Part shown: in pieces, positions 8,580 through 16,102 of the stretch
How positions within the stretch are numbered: position 1 is the stretch's first letter
Layout: each line of letters begins with the position of its first letter
Assembly: GCF_042685265.1 (NCBI RefSeq)
Contig: NZ_JBHUMX010000041.1
Source: Oceanobacillus_B kapialis
Lineage (GTDB): Bacteria; Bacillota; Bacilli; Bacillales; Amphibacillaceae
DNA: 64,000 nucleotides
Direction: 5' to 3' (one strand)
Made by a program: the position numbers and the translations under genes
Notes under the pieces: generated by a model
Told to the model about the DNA's origin: nothing
The model's database searches: none
What the model saw: the letters and a program-made list of their open reading frames with translations, nothing else

Positions 8580-8638
8580 AGAAAGAGGAAGTCTCTACTT
8601 ACCTTTTTGTATAAAGATAAATGGAGCTTCCCCTTTCT
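8580..8638 (-). promoter_or_regulatory. Hairpin in the glpK-dhaK intergenic region
   Basis: AGAAAGAGGAAG at 8580 pairs with CTTCCCCTTTCT at 8627-8638 (11 of 12) across a loop of about 35 nt. It could attenuate or separate dhaK from glpK. The large-loop layout resembles the hairpin before glpF, so a shared antitermination mechanism is possible but unproven. Confidence 0.35.
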
Positions 8639-8655
8639 TTTCCCTTTACGGTTTT

Positions 8656-10149
8656 CTATTTAAACGTTCTTGTAGCTGCAACTGCCTTTTCCCAACCAGT
8701 ATAAAGTTTATCGCGTTTTCCTTCTGTCATAGCTGGTTTAAATGTTTTTTCTACGTTCCATTGTTTTGCAATTTCTTCTTTATCTTTCCAGTATCCAACA
8801 GCTAGACCTGCAAGATAAGCTGATCCTAATGCAGTCGTTTCCTGTACAACTGGGCGTTCTACCGGAACATCCAGCATGTCACTTTGGAATTGCATAAGGA
8901 AGTCATTTTTCACAGCGCCACCGTCTACACGCAATGTTTTCAGGTCGATCTCAGAATCCTTAATCATCGCATCCAGCACATCTTTCGTTTGGTATGCAAG
9001 TGACTCTAATGTCGCACGGACAAAGTGGTCTTTCGTTGTACCACGAGTTAGGCCGAAGATTGCTCCTCTTGCATCACTGTCCCAATATGGTGTGCCAAGT
9101 CCAACAAACGCTGGTACCATATAGACACCATCTGTTGAGTCTACATTTGTCGCAAGCTGTTCACTTTGTGGGGCGTTTTCAATGATTTTCAACCCATCAC
9201 GCAGCCATTGAATCGCAGAACCGGCAACAAAGATACTTCCTTCAAGGGCGTATTCTACTTTGCCATCAACGCCCCATGCTAATGTAGTTAGCAATCCGTG
9301 CTCGGATTTAACGCCTTCCTCACCTGTGTTCATGAGCATAAAGCAACCTGTACCATATGTGTTTTTTGCCATACCTTTTTCAAAACACGCCTGCCCGAAT
9401 AATGCTGCCTGCTGGTCACCAGCAATCCCTGCAATTGGCACTTCATGGCCAAAGAAATGATAAGATGCAGTATGTGCGTACACTTCAGATGATTGCTTCA
9501 CTTCAGGTAGCATGCTTTTCGGTACTGTTAAAATATCCAACAATTCGTCGTCCCACTTTAGGTCATAAATGTTGAACATAAGGGTTCTCGATGCATTGGA
9601 ATAGTCGGTAATATGTGTTTTTCCGCCAGAAAGCTTGTAAACAAGCCAGCTGTCGATTGTTCCAAATAACAAGTCGCCATTCTCTGCTTTCTCTCTTGCA
9701 CCAGCTACATGATCTAAAATCCATTTTACTTTTGTACCAGAGAAATATGGATCAAGCAGCAATCCCGTTTTTTGATTGAAAAGCTCATTGTGACCAGCTT
9801 CTCGAAGCTCTCTACAGATCTCCTCGGTTTGTCTGGATTGCCACACAATCGCTTGATAGATTGGTTTTCCTGTGTTCTTATTCCAGACAACAGCTGTTTC
9901 ACGTTGGTTCGTGATCCCGATTCCTGCTATGTCTGTCGGCTCTGCATCCGCTTTCCGAAGCACGTCAGCAATACAAGCAAGCACGGATGTCCAGATTTCA
10001 TTGGCATCATGCTCTACCCAGCCTGGTTCTGGGAAAAACTGCTGGAATTCCTTTTGTGCAGTTTCCACGATTTCTCCGTCATGATTAAATAAAATGGCTC
10101 TTGAACTTGTCGTTCCCTGGTCAATGGATAAAATATACTTTTTGCTCAT
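8656..10149 (-). CDS. glpK: Glycerol kinase
   Basis: 497 residues, full length for the FGGY family. The N-terminal phosphate loop is SIDQGTTSSRAI, and the second half contains GIAGDQQAALFGQ and DGGAVKNDFLMQ. The Gram-positive HPr-phosphorylation site is present: His231 in SYHFFGHEVPIAG, which couples activity to PTS state. It phosphorylates glycerol to glycerol-3-phosphate. It lies 13 bp downstream of glpF with AAGGGGGAA before the ATG. No glpD follows in this window. Confidence 0.97.
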   Translation of the reverse strand: MSKKYILSIDQGTTSSRAILFNHDGEIVETAQKEFQQFFPEPGWVEHDANEIWTSVLACIADVLRKADAEPTDIAGIGITNQRETAVVWNKNTGKPIYQAIVWQSRQTEEICRELREAGHNELFNQKTGLLLDPYFSGTKVKWILDHVAGAREKAENGDLLFGTIDSWLVYKLSGGKTHITDYSNASRTLMFNIYDLKWDDELLDILTVPKSMLPEVKQSSEVYAHTASYHFFGHEVPIAGIAGDQQAALFGQACFEKGMAKNTYGTGCFMLMNTGEEGVKSEHGLLTTLAWGVDGKVEYALEGSIFVAGSAIQWLRDGLKIIENAPQSEQLATNVDSTDGVYMVPAFVGLGTPYWDSDARGAIFGLTRGTTKDHFVRATLESLAYQTKDVLDAMIKDSEIDLKTLRVDGGAVKNDFLMQFQSDMLDVPVERPVVQETTALGSAYLAGLAVGYWKDKEEIAKQWNVEKTFKPAMTEGKRDKLYTGWEKAVAATRTFK

Positions 10150-10162
10150 ATAAAATTCCCCC

Positions 10163-10993
10163 TTAAACGATTTTTTGCTCTACTTTGTTTGCTGTACTTC
10201 TTCCTTTTTTCAACTCTGCATTCGCTGCTCCAATAAATAGTACTGCCACAAGTGCACTCATGATCCAGAAAAGCGCATTGAAGTTTCCTAGAAACATAGC
10301 ATTATAGAATACTGCTCCGTAGACACCACCAAGAATCGGTCCAACTACTGGAATCCAAGAATAGCCCCAGTCAGAACCGCCTTTTCCTGGAATCGGTAGA
10401 AGTGCATGCGCGATACGTGGTCCTAAATCCCTTGCAGGGTTGATCGCATAACCTGTTGCACCACCTAGTGACATTCCGATCGCGATAATCAGGGCACCAA
10501 CAATAATTGGGTTCAACCCTTCTGTGAATTCGTTTGCACCAATGAATAAAAGACCCATTAATAATGCAAAGGTTCCAACCATCTCACTAATGAGATTTGA
10601 GAAAGGACTACGGATTGCCGGATCTGTTGCAAAAACGCCTAGTTTTGCACCTTGATCCTCTGTTGCCTTCCAATGTGGTAAGTAATTAAAGAATACAATG
10701 GCAGCTCCAATCATCGCACCAATAAGCTGTGCTGTAATGTATAATGGTACATCTGCCCATGGAAATTCACCAATGGAGGCAAATCCAAGCGTTACGGCAG
10801 GATTTAAATGGGCTCCGGAGAAATTACCAACAGCGTATACCCCTAGAGCAACGGCAAGACCCCAGCCAATCGTAATAACGACCCAGCCAGCACCTTCTGC
10901 TTTTGATTTCTTTAAGACAACGCCTCCAACAACGCCGCCACCAAAAATAATTAGAATCATCGTACCAATGAGTTCTGCTAAAAATTCGGACAT
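10163..10993 (-). CDS. glpF: Glycerol uptake facilitator
   Basis: 276 residues from the ATG at 10993; the in-frame GTG nine bases upstream falls inside the AAGGGGTG ribosome site. Aquaporin/glyceroporin fold with both NPA boxes: GAHLNPAVTLG (about 60) and YAINPARDLGPR (about 187), the latter with the Asp-Leu-Gly-Pro-Arg of glycerol facilitators. It allows passive glycerol entry, trapped by GlpK encoded next. Transcription starts from the cre-overlapped promoter at 11133-11161. Confidence 0.96.
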   Translation of the reverse strand: MSEFLAELIGTMILIIFGGGVVGGVVLKKSKAEGAGWVVITIGWGLAVALGVYAVGNFSGAHLNPAVTLGFASIGEFPWADVPLYITAQLIGAMIGAAIVFFNYLPHWKATEDQGAKLGVFATDPAIRSPFSNLISEMVGTFALLMGLLFIGANEFTEGLNPIIVGALIIAIGMSLGGATGYAINPARDLGPRIAHALLPIPGKGGSDWGYSWIPVVGPILGGVYGAVFYNAMFLGNFNALFWIMSALVAVLFIGAANAELKKGRSTANKVEQKIV

Positions 10994-11040
10994 GTAGAAC
11001 ACCCCTTTGTGTCTTTTTTATCGTTAATTAAGAACGAAAG

Positions 11041-11098
11041 AGACCCACACTTTAACAGACATACTCCTCCTAAGGAATAACTATTAAAGTGTGGGTCT
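11041..11098 (-). promoter_or_regulatory. Leader hairpin upstream of glpF (probable antitermination target)
   Basis: A perfect 15-bp stem (AGACCCACACTTTAA with TTAAAGTGTGGGTCT) encloses a 28-nt loop and is followed on the minus strand by CTCTTTCGTTCTT. It lies between the promoter and glpF. In Bacillus subtilis, glp leaders carry terminators overcome by GlpP with glycerol-3-phosphate; this placement fits, but glpP is not in the window. Confidence 0.7.
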
Positions 11099-11132
11099 CC
11101 ATATCTCCGCCACATAATTAACTTGTGCTTTC

Positions 11133-11161
11133 ATATTACAGGAAAGTGAAAGCGGTGTCAA
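11133..11161 (-). promoter_or_regulatory. Sigma-A promoter of glpFK with overlapping cre site
   Basis: On the minus strand TTGACA (11161-11156) and TAATAT (11138-11133) are separated by exactly 17 bp. TGAAAGCGGTGTCA at 11147-11160 fits the catabolite-response element consensus TGWAANCGNTNWCA at every position and covers the -35 box. CcpA bound here would block the polymerase when glucose is present. Confidence 0.85.
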
Positions 11162-11398
11162 TCACTTTTTAATAAATTATTCCTAGATTAAAAGATTGCC
11201 AGCCTTGTGCTACATACCTTTGCCCCTGTGCTATTGCCTTAAGCAAGCCAAAAGCCTTATTTTCCCCTCCCTCCGTTCTTTCAGGTACAAGCGCTATTAG
11301 TTTATGTATCTAGGTATAAATTAATGCTGCGGTTAACAATCGCAAATAACGACATTTATTTCCCGGGAAATGTGGAAGTCCCCGGTTTAGTTAAGTAA

Positions 11399-11425
11399 AA
11401 AACCATCCCTAATTAGGAATGGTTT
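11399..11425 (-). terminator. Terminator overlapping the end of the queuosine-precursor transporter gene
   Basis: On the minus strand, AAACCATTCC-TAATTA-GGGATGGTTT is followed by TTTT. The stem includes the stop codon of the gene ending at 11413. Confidence 0.75.
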
Positions 11426-12054
11426 ACAGCTAAGTCTTTATTCTCTATATCTTGTTTATCACGTTTTGCAAGTCGGACAAGAAGATACACAATTGGTGTG
11501 TCTACAATCGCCACAATCAGCTTAAATACATACTGTGTAGCGACCATGCCAATTAATACATTGGTTGGAACCAAGCCCCAAAATGCGATCACAATAAAGA
11601 TGCTTGTATCTACTAGCTGACTTGTCATCGTAGAAAGGTTATTACGAAGCCAAAGTTTACTGTTCCCATGCTTCTTTTTAAGTCGGTGAAATAGGCTAAC
11701 GTCCAAGTTTTGACTCACTACATAGGATAATAGACTCGCCAGCATTACACGAAAACTTCCACCAAGAATAGTTTCAAATTCTGTTTGGGCGGCGAAGTCT
11801 GGTGCTGCAGGTAATTGGATGGCAATATATACAAAAATGAGCACCAATATTTGTGTTAAAAATCCCGCTTGAACAGTTTTTCTAGCAGCATCTTTTCCGT
11901 ATACTTCGCCAATAACGTCCGTGATAATAAATGTTACGACATAAACAATGACCGCTGCTGGTAGTACAAACTCCCCAATAGCAAAAAGTTTTACTCCTAA
12001 AATATTGGAGACTATTAAAAGACCGGCAAATAAAGCATTTAAATATAAATACAT
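11413..12054 (-). CDS. Queuosine precursor transporter, YhhQ/VUT family
   Basis: 213 residues with six or so membrane segments. Family features: the N-terminal NALFAGLLIVSNILGVK, the conserved acidic FIITDVIGEVYGK (about 41-53), and SQLVDTSIFIVIAFWG in the second half. E. coli YhhQ takes up preQ0/preQ1; B. subtilis YpdP is a related protein. It lies 41 bp downstream of queF, within the preQ1-riboswitch transcript, which supports a precursor-salvage role. AGAGGAGAG precedes the ATG. Confidence 0.88.
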   Translation of the reverse strand: MYLYLNALFAGLLIVSNILGVKLFAIGEFVLPAAVIVYVVTFIITDVIGEVYGKDAARKTVQAGFLTQILVLIFVYIAIQLPAAPDFAAQTEFETILGGSFRVMLASLLSYVVSQNLDVSLFHRLKKKHGNSKLWLRNNLSTMTSQLVDTSIFIVIAFWGLVPTNVLIGMVATQYVFKLIVAIVDTPIVYLLVRLAKRDKQDIENKDLAVNHS

Positions 12055-12095
12055 GGTTTTCTCTCCTCTTTTGAGAAGAACTTAACTACCCTCTA

Positions 12096-12584
12096 TTATC
12101 GATTATCTATTTTTTCAGGATACAGATCATGGTTCATCAATCGCTGTTCAGCCATTTGCTCAAACTTTGTCCCTGGCTTGCCATAATTACAATATGGATC
12201 AATGGAAATACCACCGCGTGGGGTGAATTTCCCCCATACTTCTATATATCTTGGATCCATTAATTTAATCAGGTCATTCATGATCACATTGACACTGTCT
12301 TCATGAAAGCCCCCATGATTACGAAAACTAAACAAATATAGCTTTAAAGCCTTACTTTCTACCATTTTCACATCCGGAATATAGCTGATATAAAGAGTGG
12401 CGAAATCCGGCTGCCCTGTCATGGGGCAAAGGGTCGTGAATTCTGGACAATTAAATTTCACGAAGTAATCCCTGTCCTGGTGATTGTTTTCAAAGACTTC
12501 TAGTACATCGGGATTGTAGTCAAAAGCATAGGTTGTACCTTGACTGCCAAGCTGTGTTAAGCCTGATAAATTCTGTTCTTTCAT
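12096..12584 (-). CDS. queF: NADPH-dependent 7-cyano-7-deazaguanine (preQ0) reductase
   Basis: 162 residues from the ATG at 12584, which follows AAGGAGGTAATCT; the longer frame upstream runs into the riboswitch terminator and is not used. It belongs to the short, unimodular QueF group. Visible residues are the catalytic Cys in FTTLCPMTGQPDF, the ESKALKLYLFSFRNHGGFHED substrate/NADPH region and the C-terminal ISIDPYCNYG. It reduces preQ0 to preQ1 for tRNA queuosine. Controlled by the preQ1 riboswitch upstream. Confidence 0.96.
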   Translation of the reverse strand: MKEQNLSGLTQLGSQGTTYAFDYNPDVLEVFENNHQDRDYFVKFNCPEFTTLCPMTGQPDFATLYISYIPDVKMVESKALKLYLFSFRNHGGFHEDSVNVIMNDLIKLMDPRYIEVWGKFTPRGGISIDPYCNYGKPGTKFEQMAEQRLMNHDLYPEKIDNR

Positions 12585-12605
12585 TAGATTACCTCCTTGT
12601 TTACA

Positions 12606-12639
12606 TAAAAAAAAGCCATGTACCCTAAGGCACATGGCT
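12606..12639 (-). terminator. Riboswitch expression-platform terminator before queF
   Basis: AGCCATGT pairs with ACATGGCT, extended by GG/CC, and is followed by eight Ts on the minus strand. It is placed between the aptamer and the queF ribosome site, as expected for transcriptional preQ1 control. Confidence 0.85.
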
Positions 12640-12658
12640 ATACTCTGCGTCATCTGTC

Positions 12659-12695
12659 CTTAGTTTTTTATAGAGGGTTTACGCTAAGAACCTCT
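12659..12695 (-). ncRNA. PreQ1-I riboswitch aptamer
   Basis: On the minus strand AGAGGTTCTTAGC, then ACCCTCTATAAAAAACTAAGG. The P1 stem AGAGG/CCTCT, the conserved CTA-type loop and the A-rich tail are the hallmarks of class I aptamers. It is followed by a terminator and queF. When preQ1 is plentiful the terminator should form and both queF and the transporter gene be shut off. Confidence 0.93.
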
Positions 12696-12743
12696 CGCAT
12701 TATTCCTGACATATTATATCGATTCGCTCGCACACTGTCAATG

Positions 12744-13028
12744 CTATTCAGGGCGTGCAGCACTTTCTGCTAGTACCATCGTCCATTCGTGTAGCTTGTA
12801 GTCCCTTGCACCCTTTGCGACATAAGGGTCTGCTTTCACTAATTCCTCTGCTTCTTCCAGACTCTCCGCCTGGTAAATAACAAGACCGCCTGCACCGTCT
12901 GTAAATCTACCTTTTGCAAAAATTTTCTCCTGTTTTTCCATGTCTTCTAAATAAGTAAGATGGTCTGGGCGATAGGTTTTACTTTTTTCTTCGTCCTTCA
13001 TTGGTAAAAATGCTGCGTAGTAATTCAT
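12744..13028 (-). CDS. YciI-family protein
   Basis: 94 residues matching the YciI/dimeric ferredoxin-like fold: an N-terminal MNYYAAFLPMKDEEKS strand, then residues 20-45 with HLTYLEDMEKQEKIFAKGRF, DGAGGLVIY and a C-terminal DPYVAKGARDYKLHEW. YciI-like proteins are small and of unsettled function. AAAGGGAGAAGG precedes the ATG. It stands 69 bp downstream of the acylase gene's stop. Confidence 0.8.
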   Translation of the reverse strand: MNYYAAFLPMKDEEKSKTYRPDHLTYLEDMEKQEKIFAKGRFTDGAGGLVIYQAESLEEAEELVKADPYVAKGARDYKLHEWTMVLAESAARPE

Positions 13029-13097
13029 GTCCTTCTCCCTTTCTTTTTCTTTTATATCTCCTATTTTGTCGCTTTTTTGCTAGATTGGCAAGTGAAT

Positions 13098-15482
13098 TTA
13101 ATCTGGTATTAAAACAAGTTTATCGCCCTCATAGGTTGCTAGGTTTGTTGCGTGGTAGGTTCCATTTACCCAATCCTCCAGTTGATCGTCATACCAGTCA
13201 CTCTTAAAATGTCCGGATTGGCCTGGTCCGACAATATGATGGCCAGTTTGCATGTCTTGAGTATCAATCACGAATCGCCAGGAGGCGCCATGATCTACCA
13301 TTCCTGTCTCAGGCTCATAGCTGGCTGCCATCGGTGTCACACTGCTCCCTCCCACTTCCATCGGTTTTTCATTATTAAAGAAGAAAGCTAACACAGGATG
13401 AATACCTGATAACGGGTGTACAAACTGTACCTGGTGATAATCGCCCCACCGCAGGTCTGCGAGGTCCTCTCCGTAATCTGTTTGGAGCTTGGTTACGGTT
13501 TTGTTTAAGGCTGTGGATAATAACTCTTTCAATCCACCACTTTCCTCAATCCATATGGATGGCTCTCCTTTTAATGCGGTTCGTAGCAGTTCATCTGTTG
13601 TTTGCCCCTTTGCTGAAAACATATCCATCATTTCTTCTGGAATATCCTTATATAAGGTACTTTCTATTTCTGTCATCCAATGGTGGTAGATAAGTGCTTC
13701 AGGACTATCTACTTCATCTTCAAAGTTCCACTTTTGTAATAGCTGGAGGGCTTGGTTTTCTGCCTTTGTAAGCTCATTTTCCTGGAGAGCGTCTGTCAAT
13801 AATGGTACAAACTCTCTTGCCCGTAAGTTTTGTACGTCCATTTGCAAGGCCATCATATCTTCAGCAGTCAATTCTGTTCTTTCTTCTAATACTTCCGAGA
13901 TACGCTCATACCGATAGGGCTGGGCCCAAACATTGCTTATATGGTATGGGTAGTCCTCACCGGTAATTTTATTATTGGCTGTAGCAACATAGCCCTTTTC
14001 CGGATTTACGACCCGAGGCAGCTCATCAAATGGGATAAAACCTTTCCATTCATTTTCCTCTTCCCACCCAGCTAATGGAAGGAGTGCATCCTCCGCACTT
14101 TCATAGATGGGAATATTGCCATTTGCTTTATAGGCAATGGTGCCATCTTTTCCGGCAAACACAAAATTCTGAGCTGGTGCCAGAAACTTCTCCAATCCCT
14201 TTTCAAATTGCTCCCAGTTCTCTGCTTGATTGATCGCTAAAATGGCTTCCAGTTCTGTTGTCGCATCCAATGCCGTCCATCTAAGCGAAAGGACCGTATC
14301 TTTTCCTGATTCCTCTGCAAATTCGGATACTACTGGACCGTGCCGTGTTTCGATAACTTCATAGTCTATCGTTTTTTCATCCTTTACCTTGATTGGCTCC
14401 TCAATTACTTCGGCGTTCTCCCAGCGACCCTCGTATAAGAATTCTGTTTTATTTTCCGGATTACGCTTTTCGACATAAAGCTGCTGGACATCCGGCCCTG
14501 TATTGGTAACCCCCCAGGCAATATGTTCGTTATGCCCGAGTATAATACCAGGCACACCAGCAAAAATAACCCCTCCCACATTTACTCCCTCTGTCTCAAG
14601 ATGCATTTCCAGCCAAATAGACGGGGTGGCTAGCCCTAAGTGTGGGTCATCTGCAAGCAGTGGCATACCGGACGCTGTTTTTTCTCCACTAACTACCCAG
14701 TTGTTGCTCCCATTAAAAGTGTGAGGAATGACTGCATTTTCAAAGCTGCTCGCAATGTCTAATTCTCCTTCTCCTATAATGGTTGGCTTATTTTCCGGGT
14801 ATGCAGGAAAGAGTTCCAATGCTTTTTCCTCTTCGAACGTTTCTAATAAATAGTGGTTAAAGGCCTGTCTTTCCCAATGACCACCTAAATCAAAAGCCAT
14901 ATATTTTCCAATTGTTAACGAATCAACAGGTGTCCACTCCGCTGGTTTAGCACCCATTAAGGTAAATTCAACTGGTAAGCTGTTCGTCTCTGTTGCTTCT
15001 TTTATATAGGCATTCACTCCATCCGCAAAGCTTTCTAGTATTTCCTTTGATTCTTCTGTATACAACGCATAAGATTTTTCTGCTGCTCTTCGCAGGCCTA
15101 ATGTCCGAAAGTATTTATCATTGTCTACTGCAGCCGCTCCAACTATCTCGCTTAACGTCCCAGAAGCCTGCCGGCGTGACATTTCCATTTGAAATAAACG
15201 GTGCTGTGCCTGAACGTAACCCTGCGCCATATATAGATCATGCTTGGAGGCTGCAGCTATATGCGGTACTCCTTGTTCATCCGTCGTAACCGAAACCGCT
15301 GCTTCTAATCCCGCAAGGCTTATTTCCCCTTCCACTTTGGCAAGTGAACGGTTTATGTATGCGTTTACAAAAATGCCGACTAAAAGAATAATCGTTACTA
15401 TTATGCCTAAGATAATTAAAATTCGTTTTTTCCAACTTTTCTTTTTTATTTTTTGAACTTCTTCTATACGATGTGCCTCCAC
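13098..15482 (-). CDS. Penicillin-acylase-family N-terminal-nucleophile hydrolase, membrane-anchored
   Basis: About 794 residues from the GTG at 15482, preferred because GGGGGA lies 6 bp upstream; an ATG at 15497 is the alternative. A lysine-rich start and one membrane segment (about 20-45) anchor it outside the cell. The alpha-subunit region ends near residue 259, where FNGSNNWVV marks the beta-subunit nucleophile Ser; autocleavage is expected before that Ser. Relatives hydrolyse penicillins, acyl-homoserine lactones or other N-acyl amides. Substrate here is unknown. It lies downstream of 21-bp array 1. Confidence 0.88.
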   Translation of the reverse strand: MEAHRIEEVQKIKKKSWKKRILIILGIIVTIILLVGIFVNAYINRSLAKVEGEISLAGLEAAVSVTTDEQGVPHIAAASKHDLYMAQGYVQAQHRLFQMEMSRRQASGTLSEIVGAAAVDNDKYFRTLGLRRAAEKSYALYTEESKEILESFADGVNAYIKEATETNSLPVEFTLMGAKPAEWTPVDSLTIGKYMAFDLGGHWERQAFNHYLLETFEEEKALELFPAYPENKPTIIGEGELDIASSFENAVIPHTFNGSNNWVVSGEKTASGMPLLADDPHLGLATPSIWLEMHLETEGVNVGGVIFAGVPGIILGHNEHIAWGVTNTGPDVQQLYVEKRNPENKTEFLYEGRWENAEVIEEPIKVKDEKTIDYEVIETRHGPVVSEFAEESGKDTVLSLRWTALDATTELEAILAINQAENWEQFEKGLEKFLAPAQNFVFAGKDGTIAYKANGNIPIYESAEDALLPLAGWEEENEWKGFIPFDELPRVVNPEKGYVATANNKITGEDYPYHISNVWAQPYRYERISEVLEERTELTAEDMMALQMDVQNLRAREFVPLLTDALQENELTKAENQALQLLQKWNFEDEVDSPEALIYHHWMTEIESTLYKDIPEEMMDMFSAKGQTTDELLRTALKGEPSIWIEESGGLKELLSTALNKTVTKLQTDYGEDLADLRWGDYHQVQFVHPLSGIHPVLAFFFNNEKPMEVGGSSVTPMAASYEPETGMVDHGASWRFVIDTQDMQTGHHIVGPGQSGHFKSDWYDDQLEDWVNGTYHATNLATYEGDKLVLIPD

Positions 15483-15561
15483 CTTGCATCCCCCCATTAA
15501 CTTTTTTCTCTATGGTATGCTTATTCGCTATAAGTTAGAATAATCCTCCTTTTGGGTGTTT

Positions 15562-16041
15562 GGTTGATTGATCTGCTAGTATGGTTGATTGGGCGGGGTC
15601 CTTAGACTCCTTGGTTGATTGAACTGCTGGATTGGTTGATTGCGCAGACTCCTTGGTTGATTGAGCTGCTGGATTGGTTGATTGGGCGGAGTCCTTGGTT
15701 GATTGAACTGCTGGATTGGTTGATTGCGCAGACTCCTTGGTTGATTGGATTGCTGGATTGGTTGATTGCGCAAACTCCTTGGTTGATTGGACTGCTAGCA
15801 TGGTTGATTGGCGAGCTTCCTTGGTTGATTGAGCTGCTGGATTGGTTGATTGCGCAAACTCCTTGGTTGATTGGACTGCTAGCATGGTTGATTGGCGAGC
15901 TTCCTTGGTTGATTGAGCTGCTGGATTGGTTGATTGCGCAAACTCCTTGGTTGATTGGACTGCTGGATTGGTTGATTGCGCAGACTCCTTGGTTGATTGA
16001 GCTGCTGGTATGGTTGATTGGCGAGCCTCCTTGGTTGATAT
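15562..16041. repeat. 21-bp tandem array 1 (GGTTGATTG core, 23 units)
   Basis: Cores GGTTGATTG start at 15562, 15583 and then every 21 bp from 15613 to 16033 without a single phase slip. The 12 bp between cores alternate strictly between two classes, one with CTGCTGG and one ending TCCTT, so the true period is 42 bp. An 84-bp block at 15769-15852 is repeated exactly at 15853-15936. Open frames on both strands arise because 21 is a multiple of three. It lies between asnB and the acylase gene, both on the minus strand. Confidence 0.93.
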
Positions 16042-16072
16042 ACCACTCTCACACCCTATTCTTACAAATAAA

Positions 16073-16096
16073 AGGCCCTGCAAACTCGCAAGGCCT
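16073..16096 (-). terminator. Rho-independent terminator of asnB
   Basis: AGGCC-TTGC pairs with GCA-GGGCCT around GAGTTT, followed by TTTATTTG on the minus strand, immediately after the asnB stop. Confidence 0.7.
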
Positions 16097-16102
16097 CTTT
16101 AG

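Noticed and set aside
15535..16083. Long ORFs on both strands across array 1 (heptad peptides such as QSTNPA and WLIELLD)
   Set aside because: A 21-bp repeat without stops keeps all frames open over its length. There is no ribosome site suited to them, and the same happens in every array with unrelated peptides.
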